Positions 10,631 through 22,960 of a DNA stretch of 64,000 bases are shown piece after piece. Positions within the stretch are counted from its first letter, which is position 1. Each line of letters starts with the position of its first letter. The notes below the pieces were generated by a model. The model saw nothing but the letters and a program-made list of their open reading frames with translations, was not told the origin of the DNA and searched no databases. The stretch lies in NCBI GenBank assembly GCA_034509735.1, contig JACGWO010000001.1, positions 33,297,966 to 33,361,965 on the forward strand. The letters run 5' to 3'. This DNA is from Sesamum alatum. Lineage: Eukaryota; Streptophyta; Magnoliopsida; Lamiales; Pedaliaceae. A program made the translations under genes and the position numbers.

Positions 10631-11792
10631 CTAGGTTGATAACCATGTTTTTGTGTCACCCAACATTCTAACGTCATTACCTATGAGTAGAATGTCATCC
10701 ACATAAAGCACTAGGAACACTATTGAGCTCGCACTGACCTTCCTGTATACACAAGGGTTGGATTCATTTTTGATGAAATCATAACCCCGTATTACTTCAT
10801 TCAAAGCGAATGTTCCAGCTTCGGGATGCTTGTTTGAGGCCATAGATGGACTTCTGGAGACGACAGACCTTCTGTTCTTCTCCAGTGACTGTGAAACCCT
10901 CCGGCTGATCCATGTAGATCTCTTCCTCAATGAAACCATTGACGAAGGCTGTTTTTACGTCCATCTGCCATATCTCATAGTCATACCATGCTGCTATGGC
11001 AAGCAGGATCCGAATGGATTTAGCCATGGCTACTGGCGAGTAGGTGTTCTCAAAATCGACCCCGGGTCGTTGAGTGTACCCTTTAGCTACTAGCCTAGCC
11101 TTTAATGTTGTGACTTCTCCATCAATGCCAAGCTTTCGCTTATAGACCAACTTACGGCCAACTGGCTTAACCCCTTTCGGTGGGTCTACAAGTGTCCAGA
11201 CTTGGTTCTCACTCATGGAGTCCATTTCGATTTTCATGGCCTCAAGCCATTTTCCGGAGTCGATGTCAGGCATCGCTTCCCCGTATGTCTTAGGATCCTT
11301 ATCCAGCAGACTGGTCGTATTTAGAAAGCCATATCTCACCGGAGGTCGAGACTCTCTAGTTGACCTACGGAGAATGGGAACGTCAGTGGTGACTGTGGGC
11401 GCTGACTGTATAGGAGCTGGCGGTTCAGGTACCGAGGCTAGCCTTTCTTGAGGTTGTCCTTCATGCCTAGCATGCTGGACTTCTCGAGGTTGGTCAGCCC
11501 TTCGGGTATCTATCCTGAATCCTCTAAGTGAGGAATCCGCAGCTACTTCTGATGACTGGTTTCCATCACTTGATTCTTCAAGGATCAATTCATCAAGTTG
11601 GATATCCTCTGGAAAGCCTTGTTCCAGGAATACTGCGTTTCTTGAAACAAATACCTTTTGTTCCAAGGGGTCATAGAAGTAATAACCTGCAGTTTCCTTA
11701 GCGTATCCAACGAACCTGCATAAGCTAGACCTAGATTCTAGCCTATCTCCCACTAACCTCTTGACGTATGCGGGACTACCCCACACTTTCAA
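10631..11792 (-). pseudogene. Copia integrase C-terminus, linker and RT core (element B)
   Basis: The frame at 11,792-10,797 reads MKVWGSPAYVKRLVGD, then the KETAGYYFYDP block, a Pro/Glu-rich linker (VPEPPAPIQSAP), RRSTRESRPPVRYGF, and RT: WTLVDPPKG, LKARLVAKGYTQRPGVDFE, IWQMDVKTAFVNGFIEEEIY and YGLKQASRSWN. A frameshift near 10,800-10,830 moves to the frame at 10,939-10,631, which carries the catalytic LVLYVDDILLIGND (YVDD at 10,705-10,694) and stops at TKTWLST. The catalytic residues QMD and YVDD are both present, so decay is by frameshift and stop, not by loss of active-site residues. Confidence 0.9.
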
Positions 11793-11887
11793 GTAGTTGT
11801 AGGACGCAGGCTTGCCGTGTCATATTTCATATGCGTTTGGGTCAACATACTGGTTGGCGCCAAATTTAGTAACTTGGCCGCAGTCTC

Positions 11888-12595
11888 CTATGCGTAGCCC
11901 CAAAAGGACAAGGGCAATTTGGTAAAACTCATCATGGATCGAACCATGTCCAACAGGGTTCGATTCCTCCTTTCAGAGACACCATTCAACTGTGGTGTCC
12001 CGGGAGGTGTCCATTCAGATATTATACCATTTTCTTTAAGATAATCAAGGAACTCAGTACTAAGGTATTCTCCGCCTCGGTCTGACCGTAGGACTTTAAT
12101 TTTGCAGCCGGTTTGGTTCTCAACTTCAAGTCTGAATTCTTTAAACCTCCCAAGAGCTTCAAACTTGTACCTCATTAGGTATACATAACCATACCGTGAA
12201 TGATCATTGGTGAAGGTTATGAAGTATGAGAACCCACCTCGGGCCTGCGTCCTTAGTTGTCCACATACGTCTGTATGGATCAGGTCCAACAGACCTGTGG
12301 CAAGCCTGCTTTGTCCTACAAAGGGTTTCTTGGTCATTTTCCCTCTTAGACAGGATTCACAAGTTGGTAGCTCACTCAAGTCCCCTACCTCTAGGTTCTT
12401 TGAGTCTACCAATCTCTTCATCTTGTCTTGAGATATGTGACCTAGCCTAGCGTGCCACAGTCGTGCGTTCCCATTGTTATCTCTTTTACGTTTGTGTTGA
12501 GCGTTTAGAACGAAGTTCATTTGTTGTAAGATATAGAGCCCATTATAAGTGTACCAAGCAGATGAGCAATTCCACACCTCATCAAATAAAAGCAA
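11888..12595 (-). pseudogene. Copia GAG-pre-integrase and integrase core (element B)
   Basis: A 235-codon reading. It contains LWHARLGHISQDK and CESCLRGKMTKK (HHCC zinc-binding module), LDLIHTDVCG (first Asp), YFITFTNDHSRYGYVYLM, KVLRSDRGGEYLS and PQLNGVSERRNRTLLDMVR (Glu block), ending at PLSFWGYA. Integrase inserts element DNA into the chromosome and makes the 5-bp target duplications seen elsewhere in the window. The second Asp block reads TNDHSR where A and C read TDDHSR. A stop after GYA separates it from the C-terminal part. Confidence 0.9.
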
Positions 12596-13769
12596 TTTTT
12601 ATTGATCATAAACTCATATCCACTATTATCTAACAATGGAATGGAAATGATGCTTTTGATCATACTAGGTGCATAATAAACTAACTCTAACTCTATACTA
12701 ATATGATCACTAACTACTAGAGTGGCGGATCCTACTGCTTCTGCCAAGATGGCCTTGCCATTCCCAAGCTTCAGGATCATATCCCCGCTACCCAGTTTTC
12801 TGCTTCTTTTCAGCACCTGCAAATCATTGCAAATGTGAGCTCCACAGCCGGTATCTAATACCCAAGAGGCAGAGTTAGTAACCATATTAACCTCAATCAC
12901 AAAGATACCTTGGTTCGAGAGGAGTTTGGGGCACTCTCTCTTCCAATGCCCTTTCTCACGGCAATTGATACATATGTCATATGCCCGCGACTGTTGCTTG
13001 GAGACAACCTTCCCTTTTCCTTTACCTTCCCCCTCTTTGGCAATGGGAACACTCTTAATGTTTGTAGCTGCTTTGACGGCTTTTCCCTTTCCCTTCTTCC
13101 TTTTCCAACGTCCGGCACCCTTGCCTTTCGCCTTGGAATTCGAAGCACCTCCAAACAATACCGACGGCGTGGACTTCTTGGTCGTTGCCTCGTATTGCAC
13201 CAACATATTGATTAACTCATGAATACCCTTCTCAAGTGTGTTCATGTTATAGTTAACAATAAATTGGTCGAATGAGGGTGGGAGAGACTGAAGGATCACA
13301 TCTATGTATGTCTCATTATCGAGGCCTGCCTTTAGGTCCTCGAACTTTTCCATCAGGGTAAGCATTTTAACCCCGTGCTCTTGTACAGAGGATCCTTTGA
13401 TCATTTTAGTTCCAAAGAATGCCTTCGTCGCGACATACCTAGTATGCCGGTTCGGGACTACATAGCAATCCTTCAGGCGAGCCATAATGGAAGGGACATC
13501 GTCTAGCCTTTCATACTGCTTCTGAATCTCATTCGTCATAGAGGCAAGTATGATGCTACGGACCTTCCGGTTATCCTTATGCCAAGTCTCGAACGTCTCA
13601 CGTTCTCTGGCGTGGATCCTTCCGATAAGGTCCTAGGGAGAGGCTCGTCCATGACGTAGCCTTGGTTCTCGTAATCTAGGACTATCCTCAGATTGCGCAA
13701 CCAGTCCTTGTAATTTGTTCCATTGAACTTGTTGGTCTCAAGTATGGTTGATAATGGGTTCTTAGACAT
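12517..13769 (-). pseudogene. Copia Gag and aspartic protease, frameshifted (element B)
   Basis: Gag starts MSKNPLSTILETNKFNGTN at 13,769 and loses frame near 13,600-13,620 after a disrupted LSEGSTPE segment. The frame at 13,539-12,517 continues: YERLDDVPSIM, TKAFFGTKMI, ILQSLPPSFDQF, a Lys-rich basic stretch (GKGAGRWKRKKGKGK), the zinc knuckle CINCREKGHWKREC, then the protease SASWVLDTGCGAHICNDLQ with its DTG active site, and YYAPSMIKSIISIPLL. The protease cleaves Gag-Pol. One frameshift in gag makes this copy defective, but it keeps the full gag-protease order that element A has lost. Confidence 0.9.
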
Positions 13770-14383
13770 TTTAAATCTACATTTTAAAAACAGAACTAGC
13801 GATCAGCAGAATTTAAAAGATGGAAGTTTTGATAAATAATTAAACGCTTGGTCTTTAGTCATTTAATGCTCCCACTATTTATACGAAAACACGATACTCT
13901 CAAACGTCGTTTTCGAGAAACCTTTTCCTAGTGGGCTTGGGATCCACAACGAATTTTCCCATACCCCACTTTTACGATTCACATGGGAAGAATTCTGTGG
14001 GAGGTATGCCATACCATTCTCGTTCCACGAGATTCCCAAGTTAATTGCCTCACCCTTTCACATGATCCCGAGGACTCCAAGCGAATCATGCTAATCGGGT
14101 GTTAAACCCGACCCAATCAACCGAATCATAGACCCGCTGCTACCTCCACGACTCGTGAGACAGGTAATAGTGGTCTACTTTTCGTTCATGATACAGTGCA
14201 GCTTCTTTTAAGTACGACAGACGTGCCACGACTCGTGAGACCACGCTATCGACCTAAATCAGCTTCGTCACTATGCCATGGATTGAAAGGCATGGACAGA
14301 ATCCTAGAGTCCATGTCCACTTTGTCTAGGGTCTAATATTTGGACATTGGTCCAACCAATGTGAGAGTTGTAAATGATCGAGA

Positions 14384-14418
<35 letters not shown>

Positions 14419-16099
14419 CACATTCATCCATAATGCGTAAATAAATAAATTGCATCCCATAGAAGTTATACGATAAATAAAATCATTCATTCATCATAAC
14501 AGCCACATGCAAAATTAAAGCCTAGCACGCCCCTGTTGGATGATCACGAGCCCGAATCCTATGCGACCCACTGAGCCCGCAGTGGATCTATGGTCAATCT
14601 AGGGTTGGTCCTACACTATTACATTAATAGTAACCCGATCATCATTCTGATGGGCCTTGGTCTCTTTTCTCTTTCAACTCTTCATGGAAACGCCTTGGAT
14701 CCTCCATTCTGGGCTCTCCATGTGGACCTTCCTTCTTCTCCACCAAATGCATAAAAGTAAAATCCTCACTCCTATTCTACTCTCATTACATATGAAAAAG
14801 AAACCCCAGCGAAAATCCTGGGGGAGTACATAAGGAGGGAGAAAGAATGCCTTATTATTCCAAGGCAACTAGAAGGGGAGAAGGAGAAAACAGAAAGAGG
14901 CACACAGGCCCAACATAAAATTAAACCATACATTCGGTCTAGGGCTCGCAATCATCCATTTCCATTAAACGCACATAATCACATGATCCAATCATATAAA
15001 CACATGCTAATATTCCATGATTACCAATCACATCAATCCATGATAAATAAATGAGCTACGTATGAAAAATATGGTACAACCGTTGGTAATAATTTTTCTC
15101 GTTTAGGAAGACCCTTCCTCATTATTGTAGGTAAGTTATTCCCGAGATTCCAAATCCAATAAACTCAACCTCCCAAATAATGTTCTAATAGAAAATATGC
15201 AAAATTAAATAAAACGAATTTTTCAAAATAATCAAAAAAATTAAAACAACGAGAAAACGACGATGTCAACCGGCCGCCGCCACCGGAAGCACTCTGCCGG
15301 CGCACGCAGGTCAACAGGCCTAGCCTGCTGCCCTGGCACGTGCGTAGGCCCTGCCTGACCGGGCGCGCGCGCGCAGACCCCTGCCTGCCTGCGCACGCGC
15401 CTGGTCAGCAGCACTGCGCGCACGCCCGCGCGCGCCAACCTGCCAGTCGCCTGTGTGCGCCTGCTCTACACAGGTCGTGCGCGCGCACGCGTATCAGGCA
15501 CGCCTGTTGGGCGGGCGCGCGCAAACTCCATCATCTGCGTGCGCGCGCGCGGCCTTCCCTCACGCCAGTCGCACGCGCAGACTCCGCTGTCTGCGTGCGC
15601 GCGCGCCTGGTGGCGCCGCCTCATACGCGCGCTCGCGCATGGCTTCCCTGTCCGCGCGTCCGGGCGCGCAAGCGCCCCAACGTGTTGGCCTGGCGCGCGC
15701 GCGCAGGCTTCCCTGCCTGCGTGCGCGCGCGCCCGGCCAACCGTCTGCGCCTGCCATCCGACCACGCGCCCGGTGGCCTGAACCGCACGCGCTGTGCGCG
15801 CCTGGTGAAGGCAGCCGCGCGCAGGGTCCCTTGCCTGCCCGCGCGCGCCTCGCCTGAGCGCACAGCGTGCGCGGTCAGCCACCGGCTGGCCGCGTGCGAC
15901 GTTTTCTCCGTTTTACTCGTTTTTGCCTCCCGTTTCCCAAGAAAAACAGAAAATACCAACAGTACCAAAATCATACATAATTGAAAGCAAGAAAACGACA
16001 TGCTTTACGATAATAATATCAAGAAATAAATTAAAACATGCCAAACACATTTTTATGCTTAAAACGCACACAAAACCCTAGGCCTATACACCAAACTGG
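13770..16099 (-). other. Element B 5' leader, 2.3 kb
   Basis: Untranslated leader between PBS and gag, about twice the length of C's. The gag-proximal part (13,850-14,340) carries the TTTATACGAA block and CACGACTCGTGAGACCA repeats, one copy of the cassette that varies among relatives, and a (TA)n microsatellite (14,389-14,414). The PBS-proximal part holds the GC-rich tract. The stretch 14,800-14,930 is shared with the leader fragment at 19,680-19,800. No coding gene is supported. Confidence 0.8.
15266..15900. repeat. GC/CpG-rich low-complexity tract in element B leader
   Basis: About 635 bp dominated by GCGCGC, CGCGCGCC and CTGCCTGC words, set sharply in AT-rich sequence. Imperfect short repeats (GCGCGCGC with CTGCCTGCGTGC) recur throughout. 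Long ORFs appear on both strands here only because stop codons are rare in such sequence. Shorter equivalents lie at the same leader position in element A (6,666-6,782), the fragment at 20,150-20,282, and element C (53,054-53,400). Confidence 0.85.
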
Positions 16100-16111
16100 G
16101 CTCTGATACCA
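16100..16111 (-). other. Primer-binding site of element B
   Basis: Minus-strand TGGTATCAGAGC followed by CC, complementary to the 3' end of initiator tRNA-Met. It lies 1 nt from the LTR end at 16,113. Confidence 0.9.
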
Positions 16112-16112
16112 C

Positions 16113-16645
16113 TGAAAGCCTTGGGTATGCGTGTGGATCATCCCGGGAGTAGTGCGAATGCGGAAGCGCAGTATAATTTAAATTTCAAGAATTTAAAACA
16201 TGCATAAATGCATATTAAAATAAACACGTTCAAGGGGTGTACCCTTGAAACTCCCGGGCGTTCGGTGTATCTCATGAACAATTAAAACATACATACAAGT
16301 CATGGAAGGCCATAGGGTTCGAAAAGTAAAGGAGGACGAAAACATAAATGGGAAACCTACCGATTTGTCGTTTTTCCCTTCTAACCGGTACTCGCGTTGT
16401 TCCCCGATTTGCTCCAAGATCTTGTATGGGAGACCCTCTAATTCGTGACACGCAATCTGCCCACATATCTTGATCTTCGTGCTAGCGAAAGAACAAGTAT
16501 ATTTTGGAGAGGACGGATCGATCAAACGTTATTAGTTTAACCAAATCAATCCTCCTTTTGTTCAATTGTTAAAACAAAAGAACAAGAAAGTATATTTTCT
16601 TGGAAGAGGAGAGAGGCACGCGGTCGAGAGAGGGGGAGAGTGCTC

Positions 16646-16679
<34 letters not shown>

Positions 16680-17819
16680 CAAGAATCATCATCTACTTCA
16701 ATGTGTGTGCTAAGGAGTATTTATAGAAGAGGAATCCTTTTCCTCTTCAAGTTCCTACACTTTGAAGACTCCTCCACAACTAGGATTTGACCTAGTCAAA
16801 TTCTAGTCAAAACTAGCTTCTTTTGGTCAAACCAATATTAGCCATAAATCTCTCCCTTTTAATCTCAACCATTAATTTAATTTGATGGAATATTAAAATC
16901 CTATTTAAATATTCCAAGGGCAATAAATAAATATATTAAATATAAATATTTATTCCAAGCCCATTAAATTAATTTTCTAATAAATTTAATTTATTAGATA
17001 AATCCCTTTTATCTAATAAAAGGAATTAATTCTTCCCAAGAAAATAAGGACCCGATTAAATCCAATTTAATCGCTCCATTTCTCCAAATATTTAATTCTA
17101 AATTAAATACTTTTATGTGTGCGGATTGTGTGTGACTCTTTAGGTTCACCTTCAGCTAGACTTGATAGGAGACAGATCCTTTCTTGGAAACTACTGTCAC
17201 TCTGCACACCGGAGCTGCACTAGATATAGCTTATGACTACTCAAGCGCATCTTGGCAATCTCTCACCATATCTAAGATACAACCCTGATGTACAGTTAAA
17301 CTCAGCAGTTTCTCAAGTCAAAGGACTTGACCTATACCGTTGGAACCGGGAACACACGTCATGCCTAACCGATCCTACTCAAGGTCCTCCGTAAGACGGT
17401 TCCCGCGAGTCACCTCAGTCAGCTGCTCCCGTAGCAGGCTAACCCATTAACACTACTTAGACGACCCTCGTCACCCGTCGATGAAATACGATAGCAGATG
17501 CTTAGTGCAAGTCTCAAGGGGAATCTCGGTACCCACTTTCGAGATTCCTTGACTTGGAGATTTCCGGACTGATTCGGCGGAACTGATTTCATGGACCTAC
17601 CTCCAAGCGTAGTCCCAGTCCCCGAAATGCGTTTTCAGTCCATGGGCTTTGTTTGCGTAGTGAACAGTTATATAAAGTAGATAAAGTGAACACAAACAAA
17701 GTAAATGCCAAATGAATTTCACTTTTTATTCATTAATGATTTATTAAAACCTCGAAATTGTTCAAACATAGGTTACAATTCGCCTACCAAGATTGGCTAC
17801 ATGGTCACCTATTCTAACA
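16113..17819 (-). repeat. 5' LTR of element B, 1,707 bp
   Basis: Minus-strand TGTTAGAATAGGTGACCATG at 17,819 to CCAAGGCTTTCA at 16,113, with TG...CA ends and adjacent to the PBS. The first 330 bp match fragments X (7,221) and H (63,659). It has a (GT)15 microsatellite at 16,648-16,677. A TTTATAGAAGAGG segment near 16,720 may belong to its promoter. The right flank CTCAT (17,820-17,824) belongs to an older LTR that B interrupted. Confidence 0.92.
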
Positions 17820-19290
17820 CTCATCAATCCCTTGATCAAATCTTGTCCATTCATTTTGATGGGGTTTATGGAATGGGCCTATTTAATTCTAAATAGTCCC
17901 ATGGACTTTATATTAAATCCTATTTAATATACCAAGCCCATTAATTAATTAATGGAATGGACTTTATTTAATTCTAAATTAAATAGTCCCATGGACTTTA
18001 TATTAAATCCTATTTAATATACCAAGCCCATTAATTAATTCACCTTTTTAATTTAATTAAAAGGGAAGCCCATGCTTTATAAAATCCATAAATCTAATTT
18101 ATGAACTCAAGCCCGATTATTCCAAATAATCTATCGAGGCTTGAATCTCCAAGAAGTATAATTTAATTCCATTAAATTAAACCTTCTCCTGGAATTAATT
18201 CCAAATTAATTCCTTTTCATTTGGTGTAGAGGGTGTGACTCTTTAGGTTCACCTTTCAGCTAGACTTGGACCTACTTCTTGTTATTTCATAACCAAAGTA
18301 GTCCGTCACCATGGGTGGCCATCTAGCAACGGTCCATGGCACTAGAGATTAGGTGAATATGCGGTGTGAACATTTAGGCTCCGAGTTACATGCAGGTACG
18401 GTCCTACCGTCACTCGATATGTATGGGTGCAGTCCTACTGTCTCCTGTCTCCCGGCCTGTAGTGTAGGGCATGGAATTAGGATGTCGGTTCCCATCCTTG
18501 ACTTAGGCATCTATGCATAATGCTTGAGATAGGTTTAATTCTATCATCGACGTAGGAAACCCCTTTCCTACTCAATCAATTGGTATGGCCATAGACTTTC
18601 AGAGTCTAAACCATCTCAGAGTGCATAGGAGACATCACCGTCATGTACTGACAGGGGACAGATCCTATCTTAGAATCCACCGTCCTCGCTACATACTCCA
18701 ACTGCACTGGACAAGGCTTATAATGACCATCTTACAGAATGATCACCTCTCGCCAGATCCAAGATACAGTCTTCATATGCACGTGACTGCCATGATTCCG
18801 CAAGTCCGAGGACTAATCTCGTACTATCAAAACCGGGAATACGAGTCATACCGACTAAGCCCGAGTGGCTTCCATATGACGATTCCCGCGAGTCACCTCA
18901 GTCAGCAGCCACCTAGCTGGCTGACCCACTAACACTGCATAGACGAGCCTCGTCACTTATCGATGAAATGAGACTACAGATGCTTAGTGCAAGTCTCAAA
19001 TGGATTCTCGATGCCCTGTCTCGAGATTCCTTGACTTGGAGTATTTTAGACCGATTCGGCGAAAAACTGATTTCATGACCCTACCTCCAAGCGTAGTTCC
19101 AATTTCCCGAAATGTTATTTCAGTCTGTGGGCATTTGTTATGATATCAAAATGATGCAAGCAGTAAGTACAACAAACTCATGCCTATGAATTCTTACTAC
19201 ATTCATTAACATAATATTACCTGTTTAAAGATTGACGAATGATTCTCAGAGCAGCCAATACCATTGACTTTCTGGTCACCTATTCTAACA
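17820..19290 (-). repeat. Truncated long LTR J interrupted by element B
   Basis: Minus-strand LTR start TGTTAGAATAGGTGACCAG at 19,290. It carries the family blocks CATGGGTGGCC..CTAGCAACGGTCCATGG (18,310-18,340) and TTTAGGTTCACC (18,240). It ends at the border of element B (17,819), so its 3' part is missing. It is not recovered on the other side of B, another sign of rearrangement at 7.2-9.7 kb. A duplicated block (17,900-17,965 against 17,966-18,030) lies near the truncated end. Confidence 0.85.
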
Positions 19291-20283
19291 ATTCCATACC
19301 ATTCTCATTTCACGAGATTCCCAAGATATCTGCCTCACCCTTTTTCGTGATTCCGATGACTCCAAGCGAATCACGTTATTCGGACATTAGACCCGACCCA
19401 GTCAACTGAATCATAGCGCTCACTGCTACCCCCACGACTCATGAGACAGACAACAGGAGTGTACTCTTCTTGCATGACAAAGTGCAGCTTCTTTTCAGCA
19501 CGATAGTCGTGCCACGACTCGTGAGACCACGCTATCGACTGAAACTAGCTTCCTCACTTTGCCATGAATGGAGCCTTGGATGAACTCCTAGAGTCCTAGT
19601 CCATTAAATAAGGGTCCAATATTCAATTTGGTCCAACCAAGTGAGAGTTTGATGACCGAGATCTCATTACAATATAAATATAAAAAACCCAGCGATAACC
19701 CGGGGGGGAGTACAATTGGAGGGGGATCGAAAGCCTTATTATTCCAAGGTAACCAGAAAACAGAAGGAGGAAAATAAATGAGGCACACAGGCCCAACATA
19801 AAATTGAAACCATATATTCGGTCTAGGGCTTGTGATCATCCGTTCTCATCCAACGTGCATAATTCATGATATTCAATCATCAATAATGCAGATAAACCAT
19901 GATATCCAATCACATAATTCATAAATGAATTAAAAGATAAGGTATACATGCAAACTTGGTGTAACATTGGTTGTCCTTTTCTTGTTAGGAAAATCTTTCC
20001 TCATTATTCACAAAAACATTAATATTTTGAGGTTCTAAACCAAACAAAATAAACATTTTTTCAAATAATGTATTCAAGAATACATGAAAAATAAATAAAA
20101 TAATTTTCAGAAATTATTCAAAAAGTAAAGAAACAAGAGAATCACCAAAACGGCCAAGGGCCACCACTGTCGGCGGCCGCTTGCTGGGACGGGCAAGCTG
20201 GCAGGCCCTGCCTGCCGCCTGCGCGCACAGAGCGTGCCTGCGCGCGCGCGCCCGGCAGCAGGCAAGATCTGCTTGCCTGCACG
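19291..20283 (-). mobile_element. Copia leader fragment E
   Basis: Matches element B's leader segment by segment: CACGAGATTCCCAAG, GACTCCAAGCGAATCA and CCACGACTCGTGAGACCACG as in 13,998-14,260, then the AACCCAGCGATAACCCGGGG block as in 14,810-14,830, then a short GC-rich tract (20,150-20,282). LTR J interrupts it at 19,290. It has no gag or PBS and is truncated at both ends. After about 20,283 the sequence becomes unrelated. Confidence 0.75.
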
Positions 20284-20764
20284 ATACTAGCTTTCATAAT
20301 CATGTGAATAATATTTAGTCTCGATATGTATGTACATTTGGACTTAATGATGAGTGTAGTAGCTTGGAAAGTTTTCAAGCAAGATACTATGACATTTCAT
20401 TATGAAAGTCGAATGTATGGCGACTTTGGAAGTCGTTTTTGGAGAAGTGGTTTGGATTGAAAACGCATCCATATAGAGAGAGAGAGAGATAGAGGGAGGG
20501 AGAGATACAAAGTGAGGGGTCGCATCGGCCGCTACCATTACTGTTGTCATGCCGACGCCAGGATGGGGTGGGGATAGAGAGCCGGCGGCGTGCTAGATCT
20601 AGGGTGGACGGCAAGGGGACGGACAGAGGGGCAATCGCGCTGCAAGGGGGCAGGCGGTGGGGGAATGGGGGAGAGGTCGGCGGACGACCTGTTGGGGAGG
20701 CGTTTAGGCGAACAGGCGACTGGTGAGGGAGGGTGGTGAGGGGGAGCTTTGTGAGGGCAAAGAT
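20284..20764. other. Non-LTR segment with GA-repeat and G-rich stretch
   Basis: Unique-looking sequence with a (GA)n run near 20,477 followed by a G-rich, purine-rich stretch (20,540-20,760: GGGGACGGACAGAGGGG, GGGGGCAGGCGGTGGGGG). It continues beyond solo LTR K at 22,961-23,157 in the same style. ORFs on both strands (for example 20,896-20,387) are not recognisable proteins. Confidence 0.5.
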
Positions 20765-22960
20765 GTTAGAATAGGTGACCAGAAAGTCAATAGGTTTGGC
20801 ATTTTGTAACCTATTTGACAACCTGATGTAATGTAATATTATGTGATGAATAAAATGAGTGTTCGTCACCAATGATACCTTCTTTGTTGCGCTCATTTTA
20901 CATATGTTAAAACGGTATTTTACTTATATCGCAACAAAGCCCACAGACCACGATTAACAACTCATGCAGTTGGGCCACGCATTGGATGGTGGTCATGAAA
21001 CCAACTGATTAAGAGTTAGGCTGAAACATTCCAAGTCGAGAACCTCGAGACATGGCATCGAGAGTCCTATAGAGACTTGCATCAAGAGTCGTGTTCATTA
21101 GATGAGTCGTGTTTCATCGGCGACAGGCGTGGGATGCCTACACAATCTTGATGGGTTGGTCGACTGGGGTCAAGCCGACTGGACTAACTCGCGGGGATCA
21201 TCATATGGAAGCCTTGGAGGCTTGGCCGGTATGATTGGATTTCCCCGGTTCCGATAATACGGGAGTAGTCCTCAAACTTGAGGAACCATGGCAGTCACGT
21301 GCACAAGACGGTTACATCTTGGATCTGGCGAGAAGTGATCATTCTGTAAGATGATCATTATAAGCCTTGTCCAGTGCAGTCAGAATGTGTAGCGAGGATG
21401 GTGGGTTCCAAGAAGAGGATCCGTCCCCTGTCAGTATGTGACAGAGGTATCTTCTATGCACTCGGAGACACGTTCATGTTGTTTAAAGTTGTGGCCACAG
21501 TGATTCATCGAACAGGGAATGGTTTCTTGTGTCGATGCAATGAGGCATGCGTATTCTCGAGTATTGAGCATAGATGCCTGATCAAGGATGGGAACCGACG
21601 CCCAATTTCATACCCTAGACTAAGGCCGGGAGACTGTAGACGGAAGGACCGTACCGGTACGGAATCGGCACCCAAATGTTCACACCAACATTCACCTAGT
21701 CTCTAGTGCTATGGACCATTGCTAGACGGCCATGCATGGTAACGGGCCCTTATGGGACACGGGCCCAAGTCTAGCTGAGGGTGAACCTAAAGGGTCACAC
21801 ACAAATCACCGAGAAGGATGAGAGATTGACTTGGAGTCAATTTCAAAGGATGAATAAGTAATTGGATTACTTAAGGGATTGTCCATTGGATGGATGGGCC
21901 AATATTGTATCTTGCCCTCGTTTAATCAGTAAATGGAATTTATCGATTAAATATAAAAAGTTGAGATATTGGATCTTTTGATTGGATTAAAAGATCAACG
22001 GGAATTATTTAAGTGGATATTAAATTGGATTTAATTTTGGGTTTTTCGTAATTGAATTACGGTAAAACCCGGTCCGTTAAATTTTGACCCAAGAGGAGAA
22101 TTTGTTCCTATTTTGGAATAGGAAGAAGTTGGACTTCTTCCCTAAATAAGCATGGCCAAAAATGCTACCTTAGAGGGAGCAAAAGTCGACCATGTTGGAT
22201 GCAAGGTGGTAGTTGACTTGTCTCTTTTGGTAAGAGACAAATCAACTCCAATCAAGTCCTTCCCTTTTGGTATGATTTGATCATACCTTAAAAGTTGGTA
22301 GGCTTGATTGAAGAATTAATGGTGATTGATTGGGATGTATCTAGACATTCTAGGATGAACCTAAACACATTCCAATAATCACATTAATTATGTATATATA
22401 TGAATATATACTAATACCTATGCAAGAGATTCACAATTCATCTTTTCTAGGAAAAGAAGAACCACGAATCGGCCACTCTCCTCTCTCTAACTTTCGGCCC
22501 CCTCTCTCTCCTCTTACTAGTGTTCTTCACTTGATCTTGGATCAAAAGGGAAGAACAAAGTATGCTTAAGAAAAACACTAATTCATAGTGTTTGTCTTCT
22601 TAAACCGATTCCTTCTAAACCCGTTTTCTTCTAGCAAGAAAAACGTGAGTTTCTTCCGGTGTGGTGTGGATCACCATACATTTGAACTTGGTGGACATTC
22701 CGAAGAAGGAATAAAGCAAGTAGCCGCGCACACGTGAAAACTACAAAGGTAACGGTTAACTACGCTTTCGTAGATTTCTACTTCATCTATGCCCTATGTT
22801 CGATATGTGCTTTAATGTTGTTACATCCTACATCGAACGCCCGTTTGAGCATCCAAGGGTACACCTCTTGGGATTACGTTTATTTATGCGATTTAAATTT
22901 ACATATTCATTTGTATTCTCGCTTCCGCTCGCGCTCCCGAACGAATCCACTTGTCTTTCA
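20765..22960 (+). repeat. Solo copia LTR K, 2,196 bp
   Basis: Starts TGTTAGAATAGGTGACCAG and ends CCACTTGTCTTTCA. Flanks are AAAGA (20,760-20,764) and GAAGA (22,961-22,965), a 5-bp duplication with one mismatch. It has no primer-binding site or internal region, so it is a solo LTR. Both sides are G-rich sequence of the same kind, consistent with insertion into one locus. It contains the LTR-borne sense ORF (21,374-21,706), here with a changed C-terminus. Confidence 0.9.

Larger units (their letters stand above)
9679..17819 (-). mobile_element. Ty1/copia retrotransposon B, near full-length, defective
   Basis: Minus-strand order is 5' LTR (17,819-16,113), PBS (16,111-16,100), leader with a large GC-rich tract, gag (from 13,769), protease, integrase, RT, RNase H (ending 9,719), and a purine-rich tract GTGGGAGAT next to the 3' LTR start (9,702). 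Only 24 bp of the 3' LTR remain before foreign LTR sequence. All pol domains are recognisable but the reading frame is broken at several places. Its LTR (1.7 kb) and proteins form a subfamily distinct from A and C. Confidence 0.93.

Noticed and set aside
15340..15984. 214-codon Arg/Ala-rich ORF and several others over the GC-rich tract
   Set aside because: Open on several frames of both strands because GC-rich repeats lack stops; no domain, and the position is a retrotransposon leader.
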